64,000 bases of DNA from Macrostomum hystrix (taxonomy: Eukaryota; Platyhelminthes; Macrostomidae). The notes under the pieces were generated by a model. It had not been told where the DNA came from, did not search any database, and was given only the letters and a program-made list of their open reading frames with translations. The stretch's first letter is position 1. The number at the start of each line of letters is the position of its first letter. Both the position numbers and the translations under genes were made by a program. The stretch covers positions 6,031,501 to 6,095,500 of the forward strand of contig CATNEN010000002.1 of the NCBI GenBank assembly GCA_950097015.1. The letters run 5' to 3'. Below are positions 46,683 to 57,768 of the stretch, one piece after another.

Positions 46683-46885
46683 ACGGGCGGCAAAATGGCT
46701 TAGTAGCACTACCAGCTACTGTTAATTAATTGTCCCACTATAGATTATTGTATTTTTTACCAAACAATGAGACTTGCAACTGTGAGCAGGATGGGCTCTG
46801 GGCTGCTCCAGAATTCGTCTGTCTTAAACACATATTCTAGCGAGTCGCGGGAATTTCCTCTGCTTTCTGAGTTCGAATTCCTGTT

Positions 46886-48413
46886 ACGGCGTCCGTTCAC
46901 CCAACCCGCTAAAGCGCTTCTTCGTGCATTGCTCTTAAACAGGGTGTTTCCAAAGCATAGTTGATAACACCGATCACTAAACAAAATTCATGCTATGGGG
47001 CACTGAATCTACACCAACAGGCCCAAAGAATCCCTTTTCAAATGTCTACTTTACTAATTTCATTTTTGCGTATGGCAAAATTTAACAACAGCCAAAGGAC
47101 TTTAGAACAGAGACGCCTGAGATGTCTCATCAGTATCTGCCAGTCCCATCTCCAGCTCAGCACACATTGTACGTTGTACATTGTACGGTGTACAGCACAC
47201 ATTGTCAACCAAACGTACACAGTTTAGGAATATTGGAATCCAAAAACCTCTAATTCGCAGATAGACACAGGAATGTTGGACTGTCGATTGAGAATCTTAA
47301 TCTTGCTTCCGTAGCCGTAGCAGGTCAGGTTGACGACGCTGAATGTGGCGAAGGTGTTGTTGTATTGGTTGCACTGAGCTCCGTCCAGAAGCAGGACGAA
47401 GTCTCCAAGTCTCCAAGAGCAGCAGTCGTTTCTGTTGTAGATGGTGACGTAGGAGATGAGCGCAGCGGCAGACAGCTGGCCCTCCCACCATTCGTTGTTT
47501 AGGGCGCCCTGCGTGTGGCTGCAGAAACCACTGAAGAAATATTGGTCTCTGTTTCCGTCCATCGCCTTTTCGCAAGGGCTTCCTTGAGCGATGGAACTCT
47601 GGGCACAGCTGGCAAACGGAAGCTTCTGATTCTCTGTGGGAGAGTGACGTGACATGAGTGCGTCATAAGTTCGATTTGAAATCTCACATCAATTTCTACC
47701 TTGAGATCTAAATTAACAATTCAATTCATTCACCATTAGGTGGTCGGATGAAGATGGTGCACATCGCAGTCCTGCTGGTCCAGTTGCTTGAGTAGAAGGC
47801 CTGAGCACTGATCAGGTGGCAGTGGCTCAGCAGCCAGAAGAATCCGTAGCAGGTCGAGTTGAAGCCGCACAGATAAGCACAGAGCCGCTCAGAGCTGGCG
47901 CCCATCGATTCCTGAGTGACCGACGGAGCTTGGAAGCTGGCGTTCCGGCCGATGATGAAGCCATTGTTGATTGAGGCGGCACCTCTGAGGACACTCAGAA
48001 CTGTTACAACTTGCGAGAAGAGTAGCGGCAACATTGTAGCATATCTCTGAGCAAAAAAGTTGTCCCGCTTAGGAGGGAAATAATTTGAGGCCGATATAAT
48101 GAAGCTGAGCAAATATATTGCGATAGGCAGTAGGCAGCTGACAATGACAGGCCTTCAAAAAACTCATTCTAAGTAAGACCTAGTGGGCTGTGTTGGAGAC
48201 CATGACAAAAACAAATTGTTATTTTTAATATAATTTTTTACGACTTTATGTGCAGTTTTTTACTGGGACCTGACCAGTAATTTTTTTAAACTAATTTGCT
48301 TTTAGAAAAAAAACTGTGAAGCATTTTTACTCTCGTCATTCATTTGGTCTGTATATCTGTCGCTGCTTCATCGTCTCTTTAAGTCTGTCTGCTTCTATAG
48401 TAATTTGTAAATA
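46886..48413. repeat. Segmental duplication, second copy (lectin gene 3 module)
   Basis: Counterpart of 34683-36213. At 48413 the match stops and a piece of FAM161 intron 1 begins. Confidence 0.8.
47224..48034 (-). CDS. Secreted PAN + fucolectin-type lectin, copy 3
   Basis: Exons 48034-47734 and 47633-47224, donor gtgaat, acceptor cccacag, 236 aa. Differs from copy 1 at few residues (e.g. WLLSHCH instead of SLLSHCH; FFSGFCSHTQGALNNEWWEG instead of the copy 1 SCSHT segment; SICELEVFG). The R-X-D-X4-R motif is NRNDCCSWRLG. One base change at the acceptor side turns the junction codon from Ala to Glu. Very recent duplicate of copy 1. Confidence 0.88.
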
Positions 48414-49304
48414 ATTTTAAACAGTTTTTTACCTAACTTCTTTTAGGCTGATGTGTTAGTGCTATCGTAACAAAAACTACTACAAAACATTTAGCAAGAT
48501 AAAAATTAGCATATACAATTTTCTGAACAAATACATTAACAATTGCAGCAACAGCAGAAACTGCAGAAATCGAAGTTGAAACAGCGCCGTCAGCTGGCGG
48601 GTCAGGATCCGCCGGATTTCAAGTAGCTGCACTGGGGCTTCGGCCAGGAGCTGCTGGCGTCGACTGTGGCCGCTACGGCCGCCACTGGAGGTCGGATAGC
48701 GACCAGAACCAATGCGATCTTCGACTAAGGTATGTTTGACAGCGTTGAGTAGTTGAGGGCTACTTACAGTCAGGGCTAATTGACAGTCAGTGCTACTGAC
48801 AGTCAGGGCTAACAGACAGTGACACTGTCAGTGTCTAATAGCTAATAAAATTCCCACCTGTCCATCTTAGGTGGGTCCGGACGTTGCCACGCGCTCAAAG
48901 CGCACTCTAATTCGTCACGAGGAGGCACCGCCAGCGCGACTGACTCAGTCGGCGATGCTGCGCGAAGCTCGCCGCAGCGCCGAGCGTCAGGCGGAGGAGC
49001 GGCGCCAGCGAGAAGCCCGATCGACAGCCACGCAGCGCGAAGTTGCCAGGCGCGACCTGGCGGAGTCCGTGCGGGCCAGCGTGAGCATGGCGGCAGCGAA
49101 CTCGGGACCTAGCGTGAATGAGCTCACACGGAGCAGGCTGGAGAGTCTGAGGTTGGTTGAAATTAGCTACACCTGCAACCCTGCTTTCTAATTACCAAGG
49201 AGTATCGAAGTACCTGCAACCCAAGTCCTTAATTTCTCAGAGGTGAGGGAAGCTATCACACCTGCAACCCTCTCCCTAATTACCTGGAAGGTGTGAAAGT
49301 TATC
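48414..49304 (+). pseudogene. Duplicated, broken FAM161 fragment
   Basis: 48414-48540 matches FAM161 intron 1 (24838-24962); 48544-49304 matches 27220-28107 (end of exon 4, intron 4, exon 5, start of intron 5). Damage: an in-frame TAG at 48624-48626 where the gene has AAG, and a ~115-base deletion that removes the poly-Gln part of exon 4. Exon 5 (48871-49151) is nearly identical to the parent, so the duplication is recent. Confidence 0.9.
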
Positions 49305-49305
49305 G

Positions 49306-50015
49306 TGTAATTCGCCTCACACTGTGAGAAGCACGCGCAAGCTAGTCCACTTTGTTTTGTCTCGCCCCGCCAGACCACGCTCCGCTTGTTCAGTTAGGTA
49401 GCTTTCGGCGCTACGCGTCTTGAGAGTGCGCCGCTGACAAGGGTGGTCTAGATAGGCGCTTGTTGTCGAAGTCAGTACGTGCTCTCTTCGGAGACTCCGC
49501 CGTCAGGCAGAAGGAGTGCCAACCGATAGGATCTGTCGGGGCCAGTTTAAGTAAAATTGTTATATCCAATTTCCCCGGACCAAGTTTTGCTTTTCACTGT
49601 GAGCGCGCTATAATTTATTTCCGTGTGAATATCCTCATTCTGTCAGTGTAACTTTTAAAACAATTTGAGCAAGTAAACTACGAGATCTCGTAGATTCAAA
49701 TCAATTCCTATTCTTATCTGGAGTCGGCGAGTCACAAAAAACAAATTAAACCACTCCCAATCAATTTATTCGAGTCTTCGTGTTCATACTGTGTTATTTT
49801 TTTTTCATTGGGAGTTTCGCCAGGCCGGAGGACGACACGCGGGTCTCATCGCTTATCTATTCCGCTTCGCTCGCTACCCCAGTCTCTAACGCTATTTAAT
49901 TTCAGATTTCCCTGCTGCTATTGAAACGATTGGTAGGACACCGACCCCGGTGAATAGTGAATAGTCGCTAGCTTTAAATTCCTCACGCTCCAGCTAGGAC
50001 ATTCATTTTATTACA
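49306..50015 (+). mobile_element. Solo-LTR-like block
   Basis: 710 bp bounded by TGTAAT and ATTACA (TG…CA with a 6-bp terminal inverted repeat). A promoter-like CTATAATTTATT is at 49608. It sits exactly at the broken end of the FAM161 duplicate. No target-site duplication or coding region was found, so the LTR identity is a hypothesis. Confidence 0.4.
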
Positions 50016-50062
50016 CTGGGAACTGGGAAATGGGAACTGGGAACTGGGAACTGGGAAATCTC
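50016..50062. repeat. G-rich heptamer array, locus 2
   Basis: About six heptamers GGGAACT/GGGAAAT, same as 30769-31327. Confidence 0.85.
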
Positions 50063-50330
50063 CCGTCCCACCTATCCTTCCCTTGTGACATCCAGTTAGT
50101 TGCCTCTCTTTGAAATTAAAATTGGAGATAGAAAACGTACTTTTTCTGCTATAATATCATATACAGCGCTGTTTCCTTTCAGGGGTGTTGCACAATTAAA
50201 TTAAATTGGGAGAGCAGACAAGCTCACAACAATTTTACAATTGCCAGCTTCATTTTAATATTATGATAGGAATTTTAAATCGATGTCTGCCAACCCACCG
50301 CCTCCATTACTTTGCCTATCAGCCTCGTAC
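50063..50330. other. Intergenic unique sequence
   Basis: Nothing recognised. Confidence 0.3.
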
Positions 50331-51314
50331 ACTCCACAGTCACCCGTATACCCTACCTGTCACCCCTGTGCCTTCCCTGTCACCCCTGTGCCTTCCCTGG
50401 CACACCTGTGCCTTCCCTGGCACACCTGTGCCTTCCCTGGCACACCTGTGCCTTCCCTGTCACCCCTGTGCCTTCCCTGTCACCCCTGTGCCTTCCCTGG
50501 CACATCTGTGCCTTCCCTGCACCCCTGTGCCTTCCCTGTCACCCCTGTGCCTTCCCTGTCACTTCAGTGCCTTTCCTGTCACTCCAGTGCCTTTCCTGTC
50601 ACTCCAGTGCCTTTCCCGTCACTCCAGTGCCTTTCCTGTCACTCCAGTTCCTTCCCTGTCACTCCAGTTCCTTTCCTGTCACTCCAGTTCCTTCCCTGTC
50701 ACTCCAGTGCCTTCCCTGTCACTCCAGTGCCTTCCCTGTCACTCCAGTTCCTTCCCTGTCACTCCAGTGCCTTTCCTGTCACTCCAGTGCCTTCCCTGTC
50801 ACTCCAGTGCCTTCCCTGTCACTCCAGTTCCTTCCCTGTCACTCCAGTGCCTTTCCTGTCACCCCTGTGCCTTCCCTGTCACTTCAGTGCCTTCCCTGTC
50901 ACTCCAGTTCCTTCCCTGTCACTTCAGTGCCTTTCCTGTCACTCCAGTGCCTTTCCTGTCACTCCAGTGCCTTTCCCGTCACTCCAGTGCCTTTCCTGTC
51001 ACTCCAGTTCCTTCCCGGTCACTCCAGTTCCTTTCCTGTCACTCCAGTTCCTTCCCTGTCACTCCAGTGCCTTCCCTGTCACTCCAGTGCCTTCCCTGTC
51101 ACTCCAGTTCCTTCCCTGTCACTCCAGTGCCTTTCCTGTCACCCCTGTGCCTTCCCTGTCACTTCAGTGCCTTCCCTGTCACTCCAGTTCCTTCCCTGTC
51201 ACTTCAGTGCCTTTCCTGTCACTCCAGTGCCTTTCCTGTCACTCCAGTGCCTTTCCTGTCACTCCAGTGCCTTTCCTGTCACTCCAGTGCCTTTCCTGTC
51301 ACTCCAGTGCCTTA
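50331..51314. repeat. 20-bp minisatellite
   Basis: About 49 copies of TGTCACTCCAGTGCCTTTCC; the first ten are CCCCTG/GCACACCTG variants. A block of ~18 units (50555-50935) is repeated at ~50930-51210 in near-identical variant order. All three + frames are open. Confidence 0.95.
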
Positions 51315-51508
51315 TGAAGGTCTCACCTGAACAGAAAATATGAAACTCTGAAAAAATTATGCTTATATAAATCTAATAGATTGTTTTACCGATAAAAGTT
51401 TAAGCAGTCCAAATTGCAATTATACAAGAATATAACCCAGTAACCAGCATGCCTGTATTAAGCACAAAGCATCAATCAATAATCTGTCACAATGTTTCCC
51501 GTCTATCA
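51315..51508. other. 3' flank of the TMEM272-like gene
   Basis: Short AT-rich unique DNA on the 3' side of the minus-strand gene. Confidence 0.3.
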
Positions 51509-52138
51509 TCAGGCCAGCAGCGGCATCTCATCCTTCTGAGCCAAATCCGCCTTGTTGAAGTACAAGATCTGCTTGCCGAGTAGCAGGCAAATGAGAAACA
51601 CTGTCCTGACGTACAACGCAGCCTTGGCAAAGTCTAGGAGACTGTTGTTGCAGTACTGATAGCTGTAACTGGGAAGGGTGGTAGTCAGCGATCTGACATC
51701 CTCGTTGATGTGCAGCGCGTCAGCTTTGTACACGAAGCCGAAGCCGCAGACGAGCCACATGCAGCTGGTGACAGCCAAGCTGATGGTGGCGCCAACATGG
51801 CACTCTCTATAACTGACGCAGCAGCGCCTTTGGCAGTGGCCGAACACGGACAGCAGGTTCGCCACACTCAACAGGCACAGGGCGATGCCAAGGCAGCCGC
51901 TGCAGACCAAGTAGATGGGCACCAGCTTCTCGATCGGACAGGAGTCCCAGAACTGCGCGCCGAGAGCAATCTCAACTACTGAGAATGGGATGAGCAACAG
52001 GACAAGAATGGCTAGGATGGACGCTAGCACTAGGCGTGGCGGCCCGCACCTCGGCTTTCGAGGTCGCGGTCGGGTCTGCGACTGCGCAGTCCTGTCCGCT
52101 GCGTTGCCACGGGCGTGACCATTGTTAGCATGGATCAT
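51509..52138 (-). CDS. Four-TM protein of TMEM272-like family
   Basis: Single uninterrupted frame, 209 aa, ATG at 52138-52136. An Arg/Pro-rich cytoplasmic-type N-terminus (1-34) is followed by four hydrophobic segments at about 35-58, 73-97, 114-137 and 170-193. After TM1 the motif CPIEKLVPIYL (67-77) matches the CP-x-E-x-x-IPIYL signature of TMEM272-like proteins. A Cys/Arg-rich loop (HCQRRCCVSYREC) follows TM2, and a short tail ends EMPLLA. Membrane protein of unknown function. No intron, unlike its neighbours, so a retrocopy is possible, but the frame is intact. Confidence 0.75.
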   Translation of the reverse strand: MIHANNGHARGNAADRTAQSQTRPRPRKPRCGPPRLVLASILAILVLLLIPFSVVEIALGAQFWDSCPIEKLVPIYLVCSGCLGIALCLLSVANLLSVFGHCQRRCCVSYRECHVGATISLAVTSCMWLVCGFGFVYKADALHINEDVRSLTTTLPSYSYQYCNNSLLDFAKAALYVRTVFLICLLLGKQILYFNKADLAQKDEMPLLA

Positions 52139-52770
52139 GACTGAGACACTGCTGCTGAGCCTGCGCTTGTTGCTAGGCCGAATAATTTAACCCACCGAGC
52201 TGTCCGCTTGATGGCATTGTTCTGCTCTCACTGCTCTCACCTGCCCTCGCAGCCTCCCCTGCATCTTGTTGGCTGCTTGTGCTTTGCGTGTACACCCGAA
52301 GATTGGAGTAGTTGTAATAGCTCTAGACTTTCCTGAACAAAGTCTCTACTGCACGAGCAGTCACTACATAGCCCACTGATAACCGCCTTATATTGCAGAT
52401 CTTTCTAACCCAGGTGCTTTTGGAGAAGAATGCACATGAGGAGTGCCAACATTGGACATACAAGCGTGCATTCTCACATAAAACATAGGATTTCATCGCA
52501 CAAATTCAATTTTTCCCAAAAATAAAATCCCCGATCAATCATTTCTAAATTCCTGCAACCGCCTCAGCACAATACAGGGGCGGAATCCTTATCGTGAGAC
52601 AATGCACAACAGATACAGGATGTAAGTTGTCAAAAAAATTTACAAACTTTGCGAATGAAATCGATCAAGATCTCAAACCGCAATTACTATTAATTGGAAT
52701 TGCAAGCGACTGTCGTGCATATTTGGAATATATAAAATATGCAAGAGAAAGTTTTCGTGCTTAGTCCCAG
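52139..52770. other. Intergenic unique sequence
   Basis: Upstream of the minus-strand TMEM272-like gene; may hold its promoter. No motif stands out. Confidence 0.35.
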
Positions 52771-55752
52771 CACAGTCTTTAGTGTGTCACATTCCCTGCA
52801 CACAGTATTTGGTGTGTCACAGTCCCAGCACACAGTATTTGGTGTGTCACAGTCCCAGCACACAGTATTTAGTGTGTCACAGTCCCAGCACACAGTAGTT
52901 GGTGTGTCACAGTCCCAGCACACAGTAGTTGGTGTGTCACAGTCCCAGCACACAGTAGTTGGTGTGTCACAGTCCCAGCACGCAGTATTTGGTGTGTCAC
53001 AGTCCCAGCACACAGTAGTTGGTGTGTCACAGTCCCAGCACACAGTATTTGGTGTGTCACAGTCCCAGCACACAGTAGTTGGTGTGTCACAGTCCCAGCA
53101 CACAGTAGTTGGTGTGTCACAGTCCCAGCACACAGTAGTTGGTGTGTCACAGTCCCAGCACACAGTAGTTGGTGTGTCACAGTCCCAGCACACAGTAGTT
53201 GGTGTGTCACAGTCCCAGCACACAGTATTTAGTGTGTCACAGTCCCAGCACACAGTAGTTGGTGTGTCACAGTCCCAGCACACAGTATTTGGTGTGTCAC
53301 AGTCCCAGCACACAGTAGTTGGTGTGTCACAGTCCCAGCACACAGTATTTGGTGTGTCACAGTCCCAGCACACAGTATTTGGTGTGTCACAGTCCCAGCA
53401 CACAGTATTTGGTGTGCCACATTCCCAGCACACAGTATTTGGTGTGTCACAGTCCCAGCACGCAGCATTTGGTGTGTCACAGTCCCAGCACACAGCATTT
53501 GGTGTGTCACAGTCCCAGCACACAGTATTTGGTGTGTCACAGTCCCAGCACACAGTATTTGGTGTGTCACAGTCCCAGCACGCAGTATTTGGTGTGTCAC
53601 AGTCCCAGCACACAGTATTTGGTGTGTCACAGTCCCAGCACACAGTAGTTGGTGTGTCACAGTCCCAGCACACAGTATTTAGTGTGTCACAGTCCCAGCA
53701 CACAGTATTTGGTGTGTCACAGTCCCAGCACACAGCATTTGGTGTGTCACAGTCCCAGCACACAGTATTTGGTGTGTCACAGCCCCAGCACACAGTATTT
53801 GGTGTGCCACATTCCCAGCACACAGTATTTGGTGTGTCACAGTCCCAGCACGCAGCATTTGGTGTGTCACAGTCCCAGCACACAGTATTTGGTGTGTCAC
53901 AGTCCCAGCACACAGTATTTGGTGTGTCACAGTCCCAGCACACAGTAGTTGGTGTGTCACAGTCCCAGCACACAGTAGTTGGTGTGTCACAGTCCCAGCA
54001 CACAGTAGTTGGTGTGTCACAGTCCCAGCACACAGTAGTTGGTGTGTCACAGTCCCAGCACACAGTAGTTGGTGTGTCACAGTCCCAGCACACAGCATTT
54101 GGTGTGTCACAGTCCCAGCACACAGTAGTTGGTGTGTCACAGTCCCAGCACACAGTATTTGGTGTGTCACAGTCCCAGCACACAGTAGTTGGTGTGTCAC
54201 AGTCCCAGCACACAGTATTTGGTGTGTCACAGTCCCAGCACACAGTAGTTGGTGTGTCACAGTCCCAGCACACAGTATTTGGTGTGTCACAGTCCCAGCA
54301 CGCAGCATTTGGTGTGTCACAGTCCCAGCACACAGTATTTGGTGTGTCACAGTCCCAGCACACAGTATTTGGTGTGTCACAGTCCCAGCACACAGTAGTT
54401 GGTGTGTCACAGTCCCAGCACACAGTAGTTGGTGTGTCACAGTCCCAGCACACAGTAGTTGGTGTGTCACAGTCCCAGCACACAGTAGTTGGTGTGTCAC
54501 AGTCCCAGCACACAGTAGTTGGTGTGTCACAGTCCCAGCACACAGCATTTGGTGTGTCACAGTCCCAGCACACAGTAGTTGGTGTGTCACAGTCCCAGCA
54601 CACAGTATTTGGTGTGTCACAGTCCCAGCACACAGTAGTTGGTGTGTCACAGTCCCAGCACACAGTATTTGGTGTGTCACAGTCCCAGCACACAGTAGTT
54701 GGTGTGTCACAGTCCCAGCACACAGTATTTGGTGTGTCACAGTCCCAGCACACAGTATTTGGTGTGTCACAGTCCCAGCACACAGTATTTGGTGTGTCAC
54801 AGTCCCAGCACACAGTATTTGGTGTGTCACAGTCCCAGCACACAGTAGTTGGTGTGTCACAGTCCCAGCACACAGTAGTTGGTGTGTCACAGTCCCAGCA
54901 CACAGTATTTGGTGTGTCACAGTCCCAGCACACAGTAGTTGGTGTGTCACAGTCCCAGCACACAGTAGTTGGTGTGTCACAGTCCCAGCACACAGTAGTT
55001 GGTGTGTCACAGTCCCAGCACACAGCATTTGGTGTGTCACAGTCCCAGCACACAGTAGTTGGTGTGTCACAGTCCCAGCACACAGTATTTGGTGTCACAG
55101 TCCCAGCACACAGTAGTTGGTGTGTCACAGTCCCAGCACACAGTATTTGGTGTGTCACAGTCCCAGCACACAGTAGTTGGTGTGTCACAGTCCCAGCACA
55201 CAGTATTTGGTGTGTCACAGTCCCAGCACACAGTAGTTGGTGTGTCACAGTCCCAGCACACAGTAGTTGGTGTGTCACAGTCCCAGCACACAGTATTTGG
55301 TGTGTCACAGTCCCAGCACACAGTATTTGGTGTGTCACAGTCCCAGCACACAGTATTTGGTGTGTCACAGTCCCAGCACACAGTATTTGGTGTGTCACAG
55401 TCCCAGCACACAGTATTTGGTGTGTCACAGTCCCAGCACACAGTATTTGGTGTGTCACAGTCCCAGCACACAGTATTTGGTGTGTCACAGTCCCAGCACA
55501 CAGTATTTGGTGTGTCACAGTCCCAGCACACAGTAGTTGGTGTGTCACAGTCCCAGCACACAGTAGTTGGTGTGTCACAGTCCCAGCACACAGTAGTTGG
55601 TGTGTCACAGTCCCAGCACACAGCATTTGGTGTGTCACAGTCCCAGCACACAGTATTTGGTGTGTCACAGCCCCAGCACACAGTATTTGGTGTGTCACAG
55701 TCCCAGCACACAGTATTTGGTGTGTCACAGTCCCAGCACACAGTATTTGAGC
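52771..55752. repeat. 30-bp minisatellite, ~99 copies, with higher-order structure
   Basis: The unit reads TTGGTGTGTCACAGTCCCAG plus ten variable-context bases (CACACAGTAT or CACACAGTAG). The phase is kept for 2.3 kb; one 28-bp unit occurs at ~55090. Variant marks (AGTATTT, AGTAGTT, AGCATTT, CGCAG, GCCACATT) show blocks such as five AGTAGTT units then AGCATTT, recurring at 53941 and 54391 (period 450 bp, 15 units). Unit length is a multiple of 3 with no stop in several frames, producing >1000-codon frames on both strands that I reject as genes. Confidence 0.97.
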
Positions 55753-56205
55753 AGTCACATTCAGTTGCTGTGACATTTAGTCATTGTAAATCCAGTTGGT
55801 TTGTTAAGCCTATCTGAGTTTTTAGTTTTTTTTCTGCAAGCATGCTAATGACTACAGCTACGCTGTCTCATCAATAGCTGAAGTTCTGACATTTCTATTG
55901 GGACAATTTGAATATAGCCCCACATAAAATCATTTTTGGCGACTTTTTGTGTGCGTTTGTTGGGAGAGAAATATTGAATTGGGATAATTAATAAATATGT
56001 ATAATTTATGCCCTTTCAAGCTTCTCACTCAGTACCTGCTCAGCGAACCTACCCACGAAAAAAACTGGATTTTAATATTTTCTAATTTTTTTTGACAGTT
56101 CTGTTAAAGGTATGTGGTGCCCATGCTCATAATTTATAGAGTTTGTTTGCATCATGCAGAATTCGAGCATGAATGTCGCTTTAGTAGACAAAAATTGATA
56201 TATAT
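55753..56205. other. Intergenic unique sequence
   Basis: AT-rich, nothing recognised. Confidence 0.35.
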
Positions 56206-56286
56206 TGGAGTAGGGAATCGAACCCCTGACCTTCAAGTTGTGAGTCTGATCACTAGTATCTAACCACCTAAGCTAAAAACCCACTG
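56203..56286 (-). repeat. tRNA-like / SINE head (minus)
   Basis: On the minus strand an A box TAGCTTAGGTGG and B box GGTTCGATTCC are spaced as in a tRNA, and ACTCACAACTTGAAGGTCAG parallels the SINE at 23.2 kb. The acceptor stem does not pair, so it is likely a SINE head rather than a functional tRNA. Confidence 0.55.
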
Positions 56287-56339
56287 AAACATTTTTACAG
56301 AGAAAAAGCTGATTGAACGGTGCACGACAGATAAGAACT

Positions 56340-56945
56340 GGTAGATCAAAAAGATGTGTTTTGCACAAGTGTTTTAACTTTCGATATGCTTGCTACTGCG
56401 TTTGGCTCCGAGTGCACCAGGCTGAAGAAGTTGCCGATCTCTGCCACCGTCATTGTGTCGTTCATGATGGCGGCGGCCCGGACAACGCCCTGGAGCACCT
56501 TGGCGAATCCGTTAGCAAAACAGAGGCCAACGCAGGTGTAATTATCAAAGACGACAGTGTTTGTCCAGGTGTCCAGGGGTCGAATGTGAGCGTGTCAGAA
56601 TGTGCCATGTACGCTGAGCCGCTCACGGAACGCCTGGCGAAGTACAGGCCTCGATAATTGGCTGCTCCGTCCCACAAAGAAGCGCCTCGGAGCGCATTGT
56701 TAGCCAACGCGTCCACGAGGTGTCAGACTGCGATGTACTGGAACAGCGAGCACTGGCGGGTGTCCGCATTGAACTGGGCCACCAGCAGACCGCTGAAGTC
56801 ACTCGAGATCAGCAGGCACTCGGATTCCAGTTGGGCCATCGCGGTCTGCAGCGCCAAGGAATTCGGCAGGCACTGCTGGATGCCAACTCTCTGCCAGCGA
56901 CAGTGAGCCAGTTGAGCAGCGGTGAGCACAGCAATCAGGTAGAAG
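56340..56945 (-). pseudogene. Secreted PAN-like + LamG-like gene, frameshifted
   Basis: Reading from 56945 down: a hydrophobic leader (YLIAVLTAAQLAHC), then QQCLPNSLALQTAM…ECLLISSDFSG…CSLFQY, PAN-like as in the lectin cluster, ending at a stop near 56723. In another frame VDALANNALRGASLWDGAAN…AYMAHSDTLTFDPW (56716-56580), then in a third frame VVFDNYTCVGLCFANGF…NDTMTVAEIGNFF, resembling the end of a LamG/concanavalin-A-like domain. Two frame changes in ~600 bases suggest decay, unless introns were missed. Confidence 0.45.
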
Positions 56946-57250
56946 TCTGAGTTGCAAGGAGACGGGTAAGCCAGGAATCGATTCAGGAGTGACTTACACA
57001 GCCAGTCAATTGATAAAAAATAACTTACAGCCTCTCAAATCCATGAAACACGATTGTAGGAACTTGCTCTGTTTGAATCAGTTGAGGTAAACTAAGTATT
57101 TGGCTTCCTGAACGAAATTGACTACAGCGGTGGATTAAGAATATAATTTTTTAAACAATTATCATGAGCTATGCCAATAGATATATGCTAACTACACACT
57201 TGTGTTGGAGAAATAAAATACAAGATACTATTCTTCAAAATAAAACTTAA
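56946..57250. other. Intergenic unique sequence
   Basis: Nothing recognised. Confidence 0.3.
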
Positions 57251-57298
57251 TATACCTTTCTGCAACCTAGTTTGCCAAAGCGGTAATCAATTTTGCCC

Positions 57299-57361
57299 AC
57301 GGAGGAAAGAATAGAATTCTATTCTTTTCTTTCTATTCTATTCTTTCCTCCATGATTTTGC
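57299..57361. mobile_element. Nested palindromic insertion in the transposon's left arm
   Basis: Two perfect 17-bp arms (GGAGGAAAGAATAGAAT and its complement, 57301-57317 and 57335-57351) around a 17-bp loop. ATTTTGC occurs on both sides, as if a short target duplication. Absent from the right arm, so it arrived after the element was formed. Confidence 0.6.
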
Positions 57362-57600
57362 TAGACTAGACGAAAACCACTCAAATTCCCTCTCGCTTCC
57401 GCGAAGTTAAACCCATAGAGATTAAACTTTCAGCGACCAATTTTGCCAATGCTAAAGTGACGCCTTTCTTCAGCCTTTAACGGTTTGGTCCATAGACTAA
57501 TCCGATTCCCGCAACCAGTTTTCTGCTAAAGCTGCGTGAAATTCGCAGCTTGAGACAGAGACAGAGACAACCATAAAAAGCATGGCTCAGAGAGGCCCTT

Positions 57601-57768
57601 ATGAAGATTGCGGTGGTGGATCGCCAGAGATTGGTTAATGCTTTTAAGCGTGGCGAAGATTGGCAGCTTCTCGGTCGTCAATTGGGCATCATTGGAATCT
57701 TTGATGTTGGAACCTCACTGGCCGCATCGAAGCCCGACCGAGAGGAGGTGCTAGGCGCAGAGCCCTAA
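57601..57768 (+). pseudogene. Transposase N-terminal HTH fragment
   Basis: Open frame of 55 codons starting MKIAVVDRQRLVNAFKRGED, then WQLLGRQLGI, which resembles the R.RL..AF..G.D...LA..LGI helix-turn-helix at the N-terminus of Tc1/mariner-type transposases. No DDE domain; the element is a deletion derivative. Confidence 0.6.

Noticed and set aside
52690-55776. Open frames of 1028 (-) and 1003 (+) codons as giant repeat proteins
   Set aside because: They arise because a 30-bp unit without stops is tandemly repeated; both strands and several frames are open, with no non-repetitive domain at either end.
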